Shown: positions 10,635 through 21,164, counted from the stretch's first letter. The stretch is 64,000 nucleotides of DNA from Parazoarcus communis (GCF_003111645.1 NZ_CP022187.1:124001-188000), one strand, 5' to 3'. Notes: generated from the sequence alone by a model not told the origin. Program-made: numbers and translations.

Positions 10635-10696
10635 GTGCCTGCGGCCTGTTTGAGAACACCGGCTCCCGGCGCCGGTGCCGAGTCGCTTGCTTCCAT
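10631..10696 (-). CDS. Candidate 21-codon leader ORF coupled to the NUDIX gene
   Basis: On the minus strand an excellent Shine-Dalgarno (GAAGGAGGTG) sits 3 nt before ATG at 10696. The 21-codon frame (Ala/Pro/Gly rich, starting MEASDSAPAP) ends in TGA that overlaps the ATG of the NUDIX gene, giving ATGATG. This arrangement suits ribosome re-initiation. A GC-rich stem formed by CACCGGC and GCCGGTG lies inside it. No homology is recognised. It could instead be the true N-terminus of the NUDIX protein separated by a frameshift; the sequence alone cannot decide. Confidence 0.45.
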   Translation of the reverse strand: MEASDSAPAPGAGVLKQAAGT

Positions 10697-10893
10697 GAAC
10701 ACCTCCTTCACGCCACATTGTGCGGCAAAAGGAGGGCGGACGAAGCTGCGGGTGCGCAATCCGGCTCAGGGCTCTCCGGCACTGCGCCGACTCTTGCTGG
10801 CGCCTGCCATCATCGTGAACGGTCCTTTCCGCGTGCCGGTCATCGATGCGCGCACTGTGCCGGGACCCCGCCTTTTCGCAAACGACGTTTTGC

Positions 10894-13038
10894 TCAGCCC
10901 CTGCGCCAGGCGTGGAAGCGTTCGACCCAGGCCAGCAACTGTTGCGGTGCATGCGCCTTCTTCCAGTTGCCTGCGACGTACTTGTTGGCCTCGGCCAGTG
11001 TCGGGTAGATATGGATCGTGCCGAGGATCTTGTTCAGGCCGATGCCTTGTTTCATGGCCAGCACATACTCGGCGATCAGGTCGCCCGCGTGCTCGCCGAC
11101 GATGGTCACGCCGAGAATCCTGTCCTTGCCAGGGACGGTGAGTACCTTGATGAAGCCATGTGCCTCGCCGTCGGCGATGGCGCGGTCGAGATCGTCGATG
11201 CCGAAATTGGTCACCTCAAAGGCGATGCCTTGTGCCTTTGCGTCCTGTTCGTTCAGGCCGACGCGGGCGACTTCGGGTTCGACGAAGGTGGCCCAGGGGA
11301 TCACGGAGTAATCCGCCTTGAATTTCTTCAGCGGGTCGAAGAGGGCGTTGACCGCGGCGTACCAGGCCTGATGGGCGGCGGTATGCGTGAACTGGTAGGG
11401 GCCGGCGACGTCGCCTGCAGCGTAGATGTTGGGGTAGTTGGTCTGCAGGAACACGTTGGTGTCCACCGTTCGTCCGGTCGGAATACCCAGTTCTTCGAGG
11501 CCAAAGCCTTTGAGGTTGGCTGCGCGGCCGACGGCAACCAGCACGGCGTCGAAGGCGATGCGCACATCCTTGCCGTCGTGCTCCGCGATCAGGATCTTCT
11601 CGCCGTCTTCGATGAGGAATTCCTTGGCCCTGTGCCCGGTCAGCACGGCGACGCCTTCGGCGCGGAAGCGCTCGGTGACGAGGTCCGAAACCTCTGGGTC
11701 TTCGCGACCCATGATGCGCGCCTCCATCTCGACCTGGGTCACGCTGGCGCCAAGCCGGGCGAAGGCCTGGGTCAGTTCGCATCCAATCGGCCCGCCGCCG
11801 AGCACGATCAGGCGCTGCGGCATTTCCCGCAGTTCCCATACGTTGTCCGAAGTCAGGTAGCCAACGGTATCGATGCCCGGAATAAGCGGCACGAAGGGGC
11901 GGGCGCCGGTGGCGATGACGATGCTGCGGGTGGTCAGGCGCTGCGTGCTGCCGTCCTCGCGGGTGATGTCGACCTCCCACGGCGAGACAATCTTTGCCGC
12001 GCCCTGTACGACATCGACGCCGAGCCCGGTGTAGCGCTCGGCCGAGTCGTGCGGTTCGATTGCCTTGATTACGGACTGAACCCGCTTCATGACGTCGGCA
12101 AAATCGACCTCGGCCCGTGCTGACTTGATGCCGAACTCCTGCGACCTGCCGACGTGGGAGAGGAACTTGGCCGAGCGAATCAGCGCCTTCGAGGGCACGC
12201 AGCCGGTGTTGAGGCAGTCCCCGCCCAGTTTGTGTTTCTCGACCAGCGTGACCTTGGCCTTGACCGCAGCGGCGATGTAGGAGGTCACCAGTCCGGCACT
12301 GCCGCCACCGATGACCACGAGGTTGCGGTCGAAGCGCGAAGGCTTCGTCCAGTTGGCGAATACCTTGTTCATGCGAATGACCTCCAGGAGTTTGCGCGCA
12401 ATCAGCGGGAAGATGCCGAGCAGGACAAAGGAGCCGAGCAGGCCCGGCGAGAGGATGCCGGACAGGGACTCCAGCTTGCCCAGCTGGGTACCCGCATTGA
12501 CGTATACGATGGTGCCGGCAAGCATGCCGAGCTGGCTCACCCAGTAGTAGGTGCGGGTCTTCATTGCCGTCAGGCCGAGCAGCAGGTTGACCAGGAAGAA
12601 CGGGAAGGCCGGCACCAGACGCAGCGTAAACAGATAGAACGCACCTTCGCGGCGAACCCCGGCGTCGATGGCCTGCAGACGCTGGCCAAAGCGTTGTTCC
12701 ACCCAGTTCCGCAGCAGGAAGCGCGACATCAGGAAGGCGAGCGTGGCGCCGATGGTCGAGGCAAAGGAGACGATGACCGTGCCCCACAGCAGGCCGAACA
12801 CTGCACCGCCCGCCAGTGTCAGCAGGGCTGCGCCGGGGAGGGACAAGGCCGCCATCAGCACGTAGATGACGAAGTAGATGCTGACGCTCAGGAGCACGTT
12901 CTCGTCGCGGAACGCTTCGATGGCGGCCTGCTGATCCTTGAGGTTCTGCAGGTTCAGGTACCGGCCCAGGTCGAGGATGAAGAACAGCGCAATGGCCGAC
13001 GCGACGGCTGCCACGACTGCCAGTTTTCGAGCTTGCAT
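10894..13038 (-). CDS. TVP38/TMEM64-pyridine nucleotide disulfide oxidoreductase fusion
   Basis: The 714-residue protein has two parts. Residues ~1-230 are a membrane domain of the TVP38/TMEM64 (DedA-like SNARE-associated) type, with several hydrophobic helices and a GAVFGLLWGTVIVSFASTIG segment. The rest is a soluble flavoprotein of the mercuric reductase/lipoamide dehydrogenase class: an FAD Rossmann motif (VVIGGGSAGLVTSYIAA), the redox pair in GGDCLNTGCVPSKAL, a second NAD-binding motif (LIVLGGGPIGCELTQAF) and a C-terminal dimerisation domain with HIYPTLAEA. A membrane-tethered NAD(P)H-dependent reductase is inferred; the substrate is unknown. ATG 13038 is chosen for its GAGGT SD. It lacks the C-terminal CC of MerA. 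Confidence 0.85.
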   Translation of the reverse strand: MQARKLAVVAAVASAIALFFILDLGRYLNLQNLKDQQAAIEAFRDENVLLSVSIYFVIYVLMAALSLPGAALLTLAGGAVFGLLWGTVIVSFASTIGATLAFLMSRFLLRNWVEQRFGQRLQAIDAGVRREGAFYLFTLRLVPAFPFFLVNLLLGLTAMKTRTYYWVSQLGMLAGTIVYVNAGTQLGKLESLSGILSPGLLGSFVLLGIFPLIARKLLEVIRMNKVFANWTKPSRFDRNLVVIGGGSAGLVTSYIAAAVKAKVTLVEKHKLGGDCLNTGCVPSKALIRSAKFLSHVGRSQEFGIKSARAEVDFADVMKRVQSVIKAIEPHDSAERYTGLGVDVVQGAAKIVSPWEVDITREDGSTQRLTTRSIVIATGARPFVPLIPGIDTVGYLTSDNVWELREMPQRLIVLGGGPIGCELTQAFARLGASVTQVEMEARIMGREDPEVSDLVTERFRAEGVAVLTGHRAKEFLIEDGEKILIAEHDGKDVRIAFDAVLVAVGRAANLKGFGLEELGIPTGRTVDTNVFLQTNYPNIYAAGDVAGPYQFTHTAAHQAWYAAVNALFDPLKKFKADYSVIPWATFVEPEVARVGLNEQDAKAQGIAFEVTNFGIDDLDRAIADGEAHGFIKVLTVPGKDRILGVTIVGEHAGDLIAEYVLAMKQGIGLNKILGTIHIYPTLAEANKYVAGNWKKAHAPQQLLAWVERFHAWRRG

Positions 13039-13241
13039 GAAAGACCTCGGTGAATGTGAAGAGCGAGGGCTGCCGCCCTCCGCCTGTGCATTACTCAGTC
13101 GGATGGATGCTCGATTACTTACACATCGCGTACGACACATGCGCGCACGGGATTGCGCTCAGCGGAAGGGACGTGATTGGGTGGGAACGACATGATCTGA
13201 CGCGAGCCGGCACCGCCGGACCGGCTCGGTCGTCACTTGGA

Positions 13242-14477
13242 TCACGTCCTTACGGCTTCCGGCATGGGCGCTGCGGGCGGGCAGGCGGCGGCGGTGAACA
13301 GCACGTCGGTGGAGGAGTTAAGCGCCGTTTCGGCAGAGTCCTGCAGTACGCTGATGACAAAGCCGATCGCGACCACCTGCATGGCAACATCGGTCGAGAT
13401 GCCGAACAGGTTGCACGCCATCGGGATCAGCAGCAGCGAGCCGCCGGCCACGCCGGAAACGCCGCAGGCGGCGAGTGCCGACACGATGCACAGCAGGAGT
13501 GCGGTCGGCAGGTCGACGCTGACGCCCAGGGTGTTCGCCGCGGCCAGCGTCATCACCGTGATGGTGATGGCGGCGCCGGCCATGTTGATGGTCGCGCCCA
13601 GCGGGATCGAGATCGCGTACGTATCTTTGTGCAGGTTCAAGCGCTTGCACAGCTCCATGTTGATCGGGATGTTGGCGGCTGAACTGCGGGTGAAGAATGC
13701 GGTGATCGCGCTTTCGCGCAGGCAGGTCAGCACCAGCGGGTAGGGATTGCGGCGGGTCTTCAGGAATACGATCAGCGGATTGACGACCAGGGCAACGAAG
13801 ATCATGCAGCCGACGATGACCAGCAGCAGCCTGGCGTAGTCGAGCAGGGCGTCGAGTCCGGACTCCACGAGCGTGCTGGCCACGAGGCCGAAGATGCCGA
13901 GCGGGGCGAAGCGGATCACGAGCCTGACGATCTTCGATACGGCTTCGGATAGGTCGGTGAGCATCGTCCGGGTGGTGTCGGACGCGTGGCGCAACATGAT
14001 GCCGAGGCAGATCGCCCAGCTCAGGATGGCAATGAAGTTCGCTTCCATCAGGGCCTTGGCGGGATTCGAGACCGCACTCAGCAGCAGGTTCTTGAGTACG
14101 CCGAGGATGCCGCCCGGTGGCGTGCCGCTCACTGCGGGCGCGTCGAGAACGAGGGTGGTGGGAAACGCAAAGCTGGCGGCGACCGCGACTGCCGCGGCAC
14201 CGAGCGTACCGAGCAGATAGAGGATCAGCACCGGGCGGATGTGTGTGGGCTGACCGCGCCTGTGGCTGGCGATCGACGCGATCACCAGCAGGAAGACCAG
14301 TACCGGCGCCACCGACTTGAGCGCAGAAATGAAGACGTCTCCGAGGAGCGATACGGAGCGTGCCAGGTCGGGGGCGAGCAGGGCGAGGGCGATGCCGCAG
14401 ATCAGGCCGACGACGATCTGGGTGATGAGGCTGGTTCTCAGCATGAAAACGGGGGAACGGCTTACTGCGGTGTTCAT
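13242..14477 (-). CDS. sstT: Serine/threonine:Na+ symporter SstT
   Basis: The 411-residue inner-membrane protein is of the dicarboxylate/amino acid:cation symporter (DAACS) family, with about eight helices and two re-entrant loops. Signature segments include [20 protein letters not shown] (serine-rich HP1 loop region) and [17 protein letters not shown] (the substrate/Na+ site), and [18 protein letters not shown] (HP2). It imports L-serine and L-threonine with sodium. It lies downstream of sdaA on the same strand, with an 83-nt gap, which makes a serine uptake-plus-deamination unit. An inverted repeat at 13204-13227 just past its end lacks a T tract. Confidence 0.93.
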   Translation of the reverse strand: MNTAVSRSPVFMLRTSLITQIVVGLICGIALALLAPDLARSVSLLGDVFISALKSVAPVLVFLLVIASIASHRRGQPTHIRPVLILYLLGTLGAAAVAVAASFAFPTTLVLDAPAVSGTPPGGILGVLKNLLLSAVSNPAKALMEANFIAILSWAICLGIMLRHASDTTRTMLTDLSEAVSKIVRLVIRFAPLGIFGLVASTLVESGLDALLDYARLLLVIVGCMIFVALVVNPLIVFLKTRRNPYPLVLTCLRESAITAFFTRSSAANIPINMELCKRLNLHKDTYAISIPLGATINMAGAAITITVMTLAAANTLGVSVDLPTALLLCIVSALAACGVSGVAGGSLLLIPMACNLFGISTDVAMQVVAIGFVISVLQDSAETALNSSTDVLFTAAACPPAAPMPEAVRT

Positions 14478-14560
14478 GACGTGTTTCCTGTCGTGTCGCG
14501 TGTGTGGCGGTTAGAAAGGCCACGCAGCCGGGTGGGGCTGCAGGGCCTGCGGCGGAGCGG

Positions 14561-15940
14561 TCAGCACTCGGTAAAGTTGACCGCCAGCCCGCCGCGCGAG
14601 GTTTCCTTGTACTTGTCCAGCATGTCACGGCCGGTGTCGCGCATGGTGCGGATCACCTGGTCGAGCGAAATGGCGTGCGAACCGTCTCCGCGCAGCGCCA
14701 GTTGTGCAGCGTTGATTGCCTTGATCGAGGCCATTGCGTTGCGCTCAATGCACGGCAGTTGTACCAGCCCGGCAACCGGGTCACAGGTCAGGCCCAGGTT
14801 GTGCTCAAGCCCGATCTCCGCCGCATTCTCCACCTGTTCGGGCGTGCCGCCCATGATCTGCGTCAGGCCGGCGGCCGCCATCGCGCACGCCGAGCCGACT
14901 TCGCCCTGGCAGCCAACCTCGGCGCCGGAGATCGAGGCGTTCTTCTTGCACAGGGTGCCGATCGCCGCTGCGGTCAGCAGGAAATCGACCACGTCCGCTT
15001 CGTCGCTGCCCGGATGAAAGTTCATGTAGTAGTGCAGAACGGCAGGGATGATGCCCGCCGCGCCATTGGTCGGCGCAGTCACCACGCGGCCACCCCCCGC
15101 ATTTTCTTCATTCACTGCGAGCGCATACAGATTGACCCAGTCGAGCGCGGCCAGGGTGTCGCTGATGAAGTTGCGGCCGTGTTCGAGCCCGCTCAGTTTT
15201 TCGTGCAGGGCATGTGCACGACGCCGCACCTTGAGGCCACCCGGCAGCACGCCCTGCTGTTCGATACCGCGCGCCACGCAACTGCGCATGGCGGCCCAGA
15301 TCTGCAGCAGCGCAGCACGTGTCTCGTCCTCACTGCGCCACGCGAGTTCATTCTCCAGCATGACCTCGCTGATACGCAGCGATTGCTTCTTGCAGATCGC
15401 GAGCAGTTCCGCTGCGCTGTCGAATTCGTGCCGCAACGCCGTCTGTGGCACCAGGCCCGCATCTGCCGCGGCCTGGGCCTCGTCGATGACGAAGCCACCG
15501 CCGATCGAGTAGAAGGTGTTCTCGTACACCACGCCAGTGTCACCGTGCGCGATGAGTTTCAGTGCGTTGGGGTGATAGGGGAGGCTCACCGGCAGCAATC
15601 GCATGTCGCGATCCCAGTGAAAAGGCAGGGCATGGGTTCCGCCAAGGCGCAGGCTCGCGGTCTGCCGGACCTCGGCCACTGCGGGGGCGATGAAGTCCGG
15701 GTCTACTTCGTCCGGGCGCTGGCCCATGAGGCCGACGATCACCGCATGATCGGTGCCGTGCCCGATTCCGGTCGCGGACAGCGAGCCATACAGCCTTGCC
15801 TCGATGCGGCTCACGCTGCCGGTGAGTTGTCTCGCGTCGAGCTCCGCTGCGAAGTCGTGCGCCGCCCGCATCGGCCCGATGGTGTGTGAGCTCGACGGGC
15901 CGATGCCAATCTTGAACAGATCGAGAACGCTGATGGACAT
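14561..15940 (-). CDS. sdaA: L-serine ammonia-lyase (iron-sulfur type)
   Basis: The 459-residue single-chain L-serine dehydratase converts L-serine to pyruvate and ammonia. The N-terminal beta domain begins [20 protein letters not shown] (substrate-contact SSSHT loop). The catalytic alpha domain contains [20 protein letters not shown] and [15 protein letters not shown], supplying the cysteines of the [4Fe-4S] cluster. Length equals the E. coli enzymes. It is the first gene of the minus-strand pair with sstT and is divergent from hoxK across a 365-nt region. Confidence 0.96.
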   Translation of the reverse strand: MSISVLDLFKIGIGPSSSHTIGPMRAAHDFAAELDARQLTGSVSRIEARLYGSLSATGIGHGTDHAVIVGLMGQRPDEVDPDFIAPAVAEVRQTASLRLGGTHALPFHWDRDMRLLPVSLPYHPNALKLIAHGDTGVVYENTFYSIGGGFVIDEAQAAADAGLVPQTALRHEFDSAAELLAICKKQSLRISEVMLENELAWRSEDETRAALLQIWAAMRSCVARGIEQQGVLPGGLKVRRRAHALHEKLSGLEHGRNFISDTLAALDWVNLYALAVNEENAGGGRVVTAPTNGAAGIIPAVLHYYMNFHPGSDEADVVDFLLTAAAIGTLCKKNASISGAEVGCQGEVGSACAMAAAGLTQIMGGTPEQVENAAEIGLEHNLGLTCDPVAGLVQLPCIERNAMASIKAINAAQLALRGDGSHAISLDQVIRTMRDTGRDMLDKYKETSRGGLAVNFTEC

Positions 15941-16121
15941 GGCGGCACCTTCATGAAAATGGCGGATTCAGGGCCGTCAGACCGCCGACCCTGAGCCGCG
16001 ATTCTGTGGTGCGGGGCCGGGCTTTTCAATTGGTGATTGTCCTCTCCCCTGATTTCTGCCAGCTCGCCCCGGCGCGGCGCGGCTGTGCGACGCCGGGTAC
16101 GCAGCGATCAGCTGCTTTTCG

Positions 16122-16131
16122 GAAGTGGAAA
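16122..16131 (+). promoter_or_regulatory. Candidate HoxA upstream activating box (hoxK)
   Basis: GAAGTGGAAA lies 96 nt (start to start) before the -24 element. The same 10-mer is at 20363-20372 before hoxM, and a 9/10 match (GCAGTGGAAA) is at 38161-38170 before hupE. Enhancer-like positioning and sharing among all three sigma54-like promoters suggest a HoxA site; this is an inference. Confidence 0.45.
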
Positions 16132-16175
16132 CCATCTTGCCTGGGCGGACCGCCGGCAGATTTTCATTGTCTGAT

Positions 16176-16188
16176 TAACATTTTGATT
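16176..16188 (-). promoter_or_regulatory. IHF binding site upstream of hoxK
   Basis: On the minus strand AATCAAAATGTTA matches the IHF consensus WATCAANNNNTTR at every fixed position. It lies between the candidate enhancer box and the -24 element, the usual place for IHF to loop DNA at sigma54 promoters. The adjacent TTG-N5-CAA at 16183-16193 overlaps it. Confidence 0.7.
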
Positions 16189-16217
16189 ATCAAGCGGAAA
16201 GTCATTTTACTGGGCTT

Positions 16218-16233
16218 TGGCATGGTTCTTGTG
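16218..16233 (+). promoter_or_regulatory. Sigma54-like -24/-12 promoter of hoxK
   Basis: TGGCATGGTTCTTGTG matches TGGCACG-N4-TTGCA at TGGCA, G7 and TTG; the -12 GC dinucleotide is GT. GG-to-G spacing is correct. The hoxK ATG is 72 nt downstream. A sigma54-dependent activator gene (hoxA) is in the same locus. Confidence 0.65.
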
Positions 16234-16305
16234 TTGTCTCCCGGCATGTGCCGCCGCGCTGCCTGGCTGCGGGGTCAGAAGAAAGACCTTCGAGGGAGAC
16301 ATTCC

Positions 16306-17400
16306 ATGACTGAAACCTTCTACGACGTGCTGCGCCGCCAGGGCATCACACGTCGCAGTTTCCTCAAGTTCTGCAGCCTTACCGCGACTTCGCTGGGGCT
16401 GGGTTCGGCCGCTGCGCCGCAGATCGCCCATGCGCTGGAGACCCGGCCGCGCACGCCCGTACTGTGGCTGCACGGGCTGGAGTGCACCTGCTGTTCGGAG
16501 TCCTTCATCCGTTCTGCACATCCGCTGGCCAAGGACGTGGTGCTGTCGATGCTCTCGCTCGACTATGACGACACCCTGATGGCTGCGGCCGGACACCAGG
16601 CCGAGGCCATCATCGAAGAGGTCAAGCGCAAGTACAAGGGCAATTACATCCTGGCGGTGGAGGGCAACCCGCCGCTCAACGAGGATGGCATGTACTGCAT
16701 CCACGGTGGCCGTCCCTTCATCGAGGTGCTGAAGGAAACCGCTGCCGACGCCAAGGCCATCATCTCGTGGGGCTCGTGTGCTTCCTGGGGCTGCGTGCAG
16801 GCGGCCAAGCCCAATCCCACCCGGGCCACGCCCGTGCATAAAGTCATTTTCGACAAGCCCATCATCAAGGTGCCGGGCTGTCCGCCGATCGCCGAGGTCA
16901 TGACCGGCGTCGTCACCTACATGCTGACCTTCGATCGAATCCCCGAACTCGACCGTCAGGGGCGGCCGAAGATGTTCTACGGCCAGCGCATTCACGACAA
17001 GTGCTATCGCCGGCCGCACTTTGACGCCGGCCAGTTCGTCGAGGAGTGGGACGACGAAAACGCGCGCAAGGGCTACTGCCTGTACAAGGTCGGCTGCAAG
17101 GGGCCGACCACTTACAACGCCTGCTCCACAGTGCGCTGGAACAGCGGTGTGTCCTTCCCCATCCAGTCCGGCCACGGCTGTATCGGCTGCTCGGAAGACG
17201 GCTTCTGGGACAAGGGCAGCTTCTACGACCGGGTCACCGACATCAAGCAGTTCGGCATCGAGGCCAATGCGGACAAGGTCGGCGCCACCGCGGCCGGCGT
17301 GGTCGGTGCATCGGTTGCAGCGCACGCGGCCGTGACCGCACTGGCGCGAGCGCGCAGCACGCCCGGACTCGACAACAAACCGCAAGCGGGAGACAAGTGA
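16306..17400 (+). CDS. hoxK: Membrane-bound [NiFe] hydrogenase small subunit, O2-tolerant type
   Basis: The 364-residue precursor has a Tat signal, [10 protein letters not shown] (residues 14-23), cleaved near AHA at 43. It carries three iron-sulfur clusters that pass electrons from the NiFe site to the cytochrome b. The proximal cluster region has all six cysteines of the oxygen-tolerant type: C60, C62, C63 (LECTCCSES), C158 and C163 ([10 protein letters not shown]) and C192 (VPGCPP). With a 43-residue leader these fall at 17, 19, 20, 115, 120 and 149, the known R. eutropha HoxK positions. The C-terminal hydrophobic helix ([20 protein letters not shown]) anchors it in the membrane. ATG 16306 has GAGGGAG 8 nt upstream. 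Confidence 0.97.
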   Translation: MTETFYDVLRRQGITRRSFLKFCSLTATSLGLGSAAAPQIAHALETRPRTPVLWLHGLECTCCSESFIRSAHPLAKDVVLSMLSLDYDDTLMAAAGHQAEAIIEEVKRKYKGNYILAVEGNPPLNEDGMYCIHGGRPFIEVLKETAADAKAIISWGSCASWGCVQAAKPNPTRATPVHKVIFDKPIIKVPGCPPIAEVMTGVVTYMLTFDRIPELDRQGRPKMFYGQRIHDKCYRRPHFDAGQFVEEWDDENARKGYCLYKVGCKGPTTYNACSTVRWNSGVSFPIQSGHGCIGCSEDGFWDKGSFYDRVTDIKQFGIEANADKVGATAAGVVGASVAAHAAVTALARARSTPGLDNKPQAGDK

Positions 17401-17402
17401 TC

Positions 17403-19193
<1,791 letters not shown>

Positions 19194-19261
19194 ATCCCAC
19201 GCTTCGACGGATTGCGCCGCTGCCGCTCAAACGGCGCGGTCGTCGGGAAAAGGAGAACGAC

Positions 19262-19969
19262 ATGCTGGCAGAACAAGATGCATTCGAGGCCGAGCGTCAG
19301 GCGCGGCTGGTCAAGGCCGTCTATGTGTATGAGGCGCCCTTGCGGCTGTGGCACTGGGTCAATGCGCTCGCCATCACCGTGCTGGCCATCACCGGCTATT
19401 TCATCGGGCAGCCGCTGCCGTCGGTGCCGGGCGAAGCGAGTGCGAATTTCCTGATGGGCTACATCCGTTTCGCACACTTTGCAGCAGCCTACATCTTCGC
19501 CGTCGGCTTTCTCGGCCGGATCTACTGGGCCATGGTGGGCAATCACCACGCCCGGCAGATCTTTCTGGTGCCGGTGTGGAGTCTGAAGTGGTGGAGCGAG
19601 GTGTTCTACGAACTGCGCTGGTACCTCTTTCTCGTTCGCGAGCCGAAAAAGTACGTCGGCCACAACCCGCTTGCCCAGCTGATGATGTTCCTGTTCTTCA
19701 CCATCGGGGCGGTGTACATGATCTGCACCGGCTTCGCGCTGTATGGCGAGGGGCTGGGTGAAGGCAGCTGGGCGGATTCGATGTTCGGCTGGGTCATCAC
19801 GGCAGTGGGCGGCAACAGCCTGCAGGTACACAGCTTCCACCGGCTCGGCATGTGGGTCACCGTCTGCTTCGTGATCGTGCACGTCTATGCTGCCATCCGC
19901 GAGGACATCATGAGCCGCCAGAGCCTGATTTCCACCATGATCTCCGGCTGGCGGATGTTCAAGGACTGA
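19262..19969 (+). CDS. hoxZ: Hydrogenase b-type cytochrome subunit
   Basis: The 235-residue integral membrane protein has four predicted helices (about residues 28-48, 66-86, 133-155 and 185-208). Conserved histidines for two hemes lie in LRLWHWVNALAI, IRFAHFAAAYIF, and LQVHSFHRLGMWV with CFVIVHVYAA. It anchors HoxKG to the inner membrane and passes electrons to quinone. GGAG (AAAAGGAGAACGAC) lies 7 nt before the ATG. The gap to hoxG is 68 nt, and hoxZ is the last gene before the intervening HigA-like gene. Confidence 0.95.
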   Translation: MLAEQDAFEAERQARLVKAVYVYEAPLRLWHWVNALAITVLAITGYFIGQPLPSVPGEASANFLMGYIRFAHFAAAYIFAVGFLGRIYWAMVGNHHARQIFLVPVWSLKWWSEVFYELRWYLFLVREPKKYVGHNPLAQLMMFLFFTIGAVYMICTGFALYGEGLGEGSWADSMFGWVITAVGGNSLQVHSFHRLGMWVTVCFVIVHVYAAIREDIMSRQSLISTMISGWRMFKD

Positions 19970-20027
19970 AGCCCGTCCTGCCTTTCGCAAAGATTTCGCG
20001 CCTTTCCCCTTTCGTCTCTCTCTCCTC

Positions 20028-20357
20028 ATGATGACGATCGTTCGCGCGGGCTCCGGCCCGCGCATCTTTTTGCCTGTGGTTCGCGGCCCCGCCAGGGCGC
20101 CCACGCATCCGGGGCGCTTTCTCGAAACCCGCTTCATGCGCCCGGCTGGTATCTCGCAGGATGCGCTGGCCCGGGCACTTGGCGTCTCGCGTCGGCGGGT
20201 GAATGAGCTGACCCGCGGCAGGCGCGCCTTCACGCCAGACACTGCGGTGCGTCTGGGCGTCTTCTTCGGTACCGACCCGCTGCTGTGGATGCATCTGCAG
20301 GCTGCGTGGGATACCCATATCGCGTGGCGCAGCCTGTGCGGCGCGGTTGATGGATGA
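20028..20357 (+). CDS. Orphan HigA/VapI-type HTH antitoxin-like protein
   Basis: The ~109-residue protein contains an XRE helix-turn-helix of the HigA addiction-module family: THPGRFLETRFMRP, GISQDALARALGVSRRRVNELTRGRRAF, then DTAVRLGVFFGTDPLLWMHL. This family normally pairs with a RelE-like HigB toxin. No such toxin is upstream (59 nt to hoxZ), downstream, or on the other strand. The start is uncertain: ATGs at 20028 and 20031 lack a clear SD; a shorter start at 20136 is possible but would cut the conserved HPG segment. It sits between hoxZ and hoxM, genes that are contiguous in R. eutropha. It may be a remnant or a stand-alone regulator. Confidence 0.7.
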   Translation: MMTIVRAGSGPRIFLPVVRGPARAPTHPGRFLETRFMRPAGISQDALARALGVSRRRVNELTRGRRAFTPDTAVRLGVFFGTDPLLWMHLQAAWDTHIAWRSLCGAVDG

Positions 20358-20362
20358 ATGCC

Positions 20363-20372
20363 GAAGTGGAAA
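20363..20372 (+). promoter_or_regulatory. Candidate HoxA upstream activating box (hoxM)
   Basis: GAAGTGGAAA is identical to the box before hoxK. An inverted partial copy, TTTCCAC, is at 20422-20428. The forward box starts 128 nt and the inverted copy 69 nt before the -24 element at 20491. The function is inferred from recurrence. Confidence 0.4.
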
Positions 20373-20448
20373 GAAGGTTTGCGATTTGATGTAAAGCTGA
20401 TCGACGCAACCCCAGTCTGAGTTTCCACATTGCCAGCCGGATTTTCTT

Positions 20449-20461
20449 CAAGTGATTGATT
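20449..20461 (-). promoter_or_regulatory. IHF binding site upstream of hoxM
   Basis: On the minus strand AATCAATCACTTG is a perfect match to WATCAANNNNTTR. Its right edge is 29 nt from the -24 element, exactly the same spacing and orientation as at hoxK. Confidence 0.7.
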
Positions 20462-20490
20462 GTGCGTTGATTCATGCGCGCGCCCCGGGC

Positions 20491-20506
20491 TGGCACGGCA
20501 CATGCA
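20491..20506 (+). promoter_or_regulatory. Sigma54 -24/-12 promoter of hoxM
   Basis: TGGCACGGCACATGCA matches TGGCACG-N4-TTGCA at all positions but one (A for the first T of the -12 element). The hoxM ATG is 34 nt past the end of the element. It gives the long accessory operon its own start, separate from hoxKGZ. Confidence 0.8.
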
Positions 20507-20539
20507 ACTGTAACCCCACTCGTTACACCCGGAGCCAGC

Positions 20540-21163
20540 ATGCACACACAGTCCAGTTCAGTCCTGATTCTTGGTATCGGCAACCTCCTGTGGGCTGACG
20601 AGGGCTTCGGCGTGCGCTGTGTCGAGGCGCTTGATGCGGCCTGGCAGTTCGGTGCCGAGGTGACCGTGATGGACGGCGGTACCCAGGGCCTGTACCTGCT
20701 GCCGTATGTCACGGAAGCCCGCCGCCTGATCGTTTTCGATGCGGTGGACTATGGCCTCGAGCCGGGCACGATGCGCCTGGTCGAGGACGGCGAAGTGCCC
20801 CGCTTCATGGGGGCGAAGAAGATGAGCCTGCACCAGACCGGCTTTCAGGAGGTGCTGGCCTCGGCGCAGATGCTCGATCGTCTGCCCGAGTCCATGCTGC
20901 TCATCGGGGTGCAGCCGGTCGAGCTCGACGATTTTGGCGGCAGCCTGCGTGCTGTCGTGCGCGCCTGTATCGAGCCGGCCGTTGCACATGCGGTGGCGCG
21001 CCTGCGGCGCTGGGGCGTGAGTGTCGAGCCCCGTGCCGACGCGGTGCTGCGGCTCAACGACGTTGCGCTTGCCATGGATGCCTACGAAGCAGGTCGCCCC
21101 CCGCCCGAGGCGGCCTGCAGGCACGGCGATCTGCGTTTTGTCACGACCTCAGGGGAGACCTGA
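20540..21163 (+). CDS. hoxM: Hydrogenase maturation endopeptidase
   Basis: The 207-residue HyaD/HupD-type protease cleaves the C-terminal tail of HoxG after nickel insertion. It begins LILGIGNLLWADEGFGVRC, with the acidic nickel contact in WADEG, then FDAVDYG (Asp) and MSLHQTGFQEVL (His), the three nickel ligands of this family. It is longer than E. coli HyaD owing to a ~40-residue C-terminal extension rich in Arg and Ala. GGAG lies 7 nt before the ATG. hoxL starts 1 nt after its stop. Confidence 0.95.
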   Translation: MHTQSSSVLILGIGNLLWADEGFGVRCVEALDAAWQFGAEVTVMDGGTQGLYLLPYVTEARRLIVFDAVDYGLEPGTMRLVEDGEVPRFMGAKKMSLHQTGFQEVLASAQMLDRLPESMLLIGVQPVELDDFGGSLRAVVRACIEPAVAHAVARLRRWGVSVEPRADAVLRLNDVALAMDAYEAGRPPPEAACRHGDLRFVTTSGET

Positions 21164-21164
21164 G

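Larger units (their letters stand above)
15941..16305. other. Divergent sdaA/hoxK regulatory region (365 nt, no gene)
   Basis: No credible coding sequence lies here; the frame open upstream of hoxK has no homology or SD. It holds, left to right, an AGTGGAAA box (16122-16131), a perfect IHF consensus (16176-16188) and a sigma54-like -24/-12 element (16218-16233). The hoxK leader is then ~60 nt. Base composition around 16160-16215 is visibly AT-richer than the flanks. No sdaA promoter is obvious. Confidence 0.7.

Noticed and set aside
13204-13227. GAGCCGG/CCGGCTC inverted repeat downstream of sstT
   Set aside because: No T tract on either strand; too weak to call a terminator.
16183-16193. TTG-N5-CAA, the site reported for HupR of Rhodobacter capsulatus, in the hoxK promoter
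   Set aside because: It overlaps the IHF consensus and has no counterpart before hoxM or hupE, so it is not favoured as the HoxA site, though not excluded.
16006-16305. Hundred-codon N-terminal extension of hoxK
   Set aside because: The frame is open but lacks an SD, would bury the Tat signal internally and covers the IHF and sigma54 elements; the ATG at 16306 has a good SD and gives the known leader length.
19970-20027. A HigB toxin partner for the HigA-like gene
   Set aside because: Only 58 nt lie upstream, and neither strand around the gene encodes a RelE-like protein.
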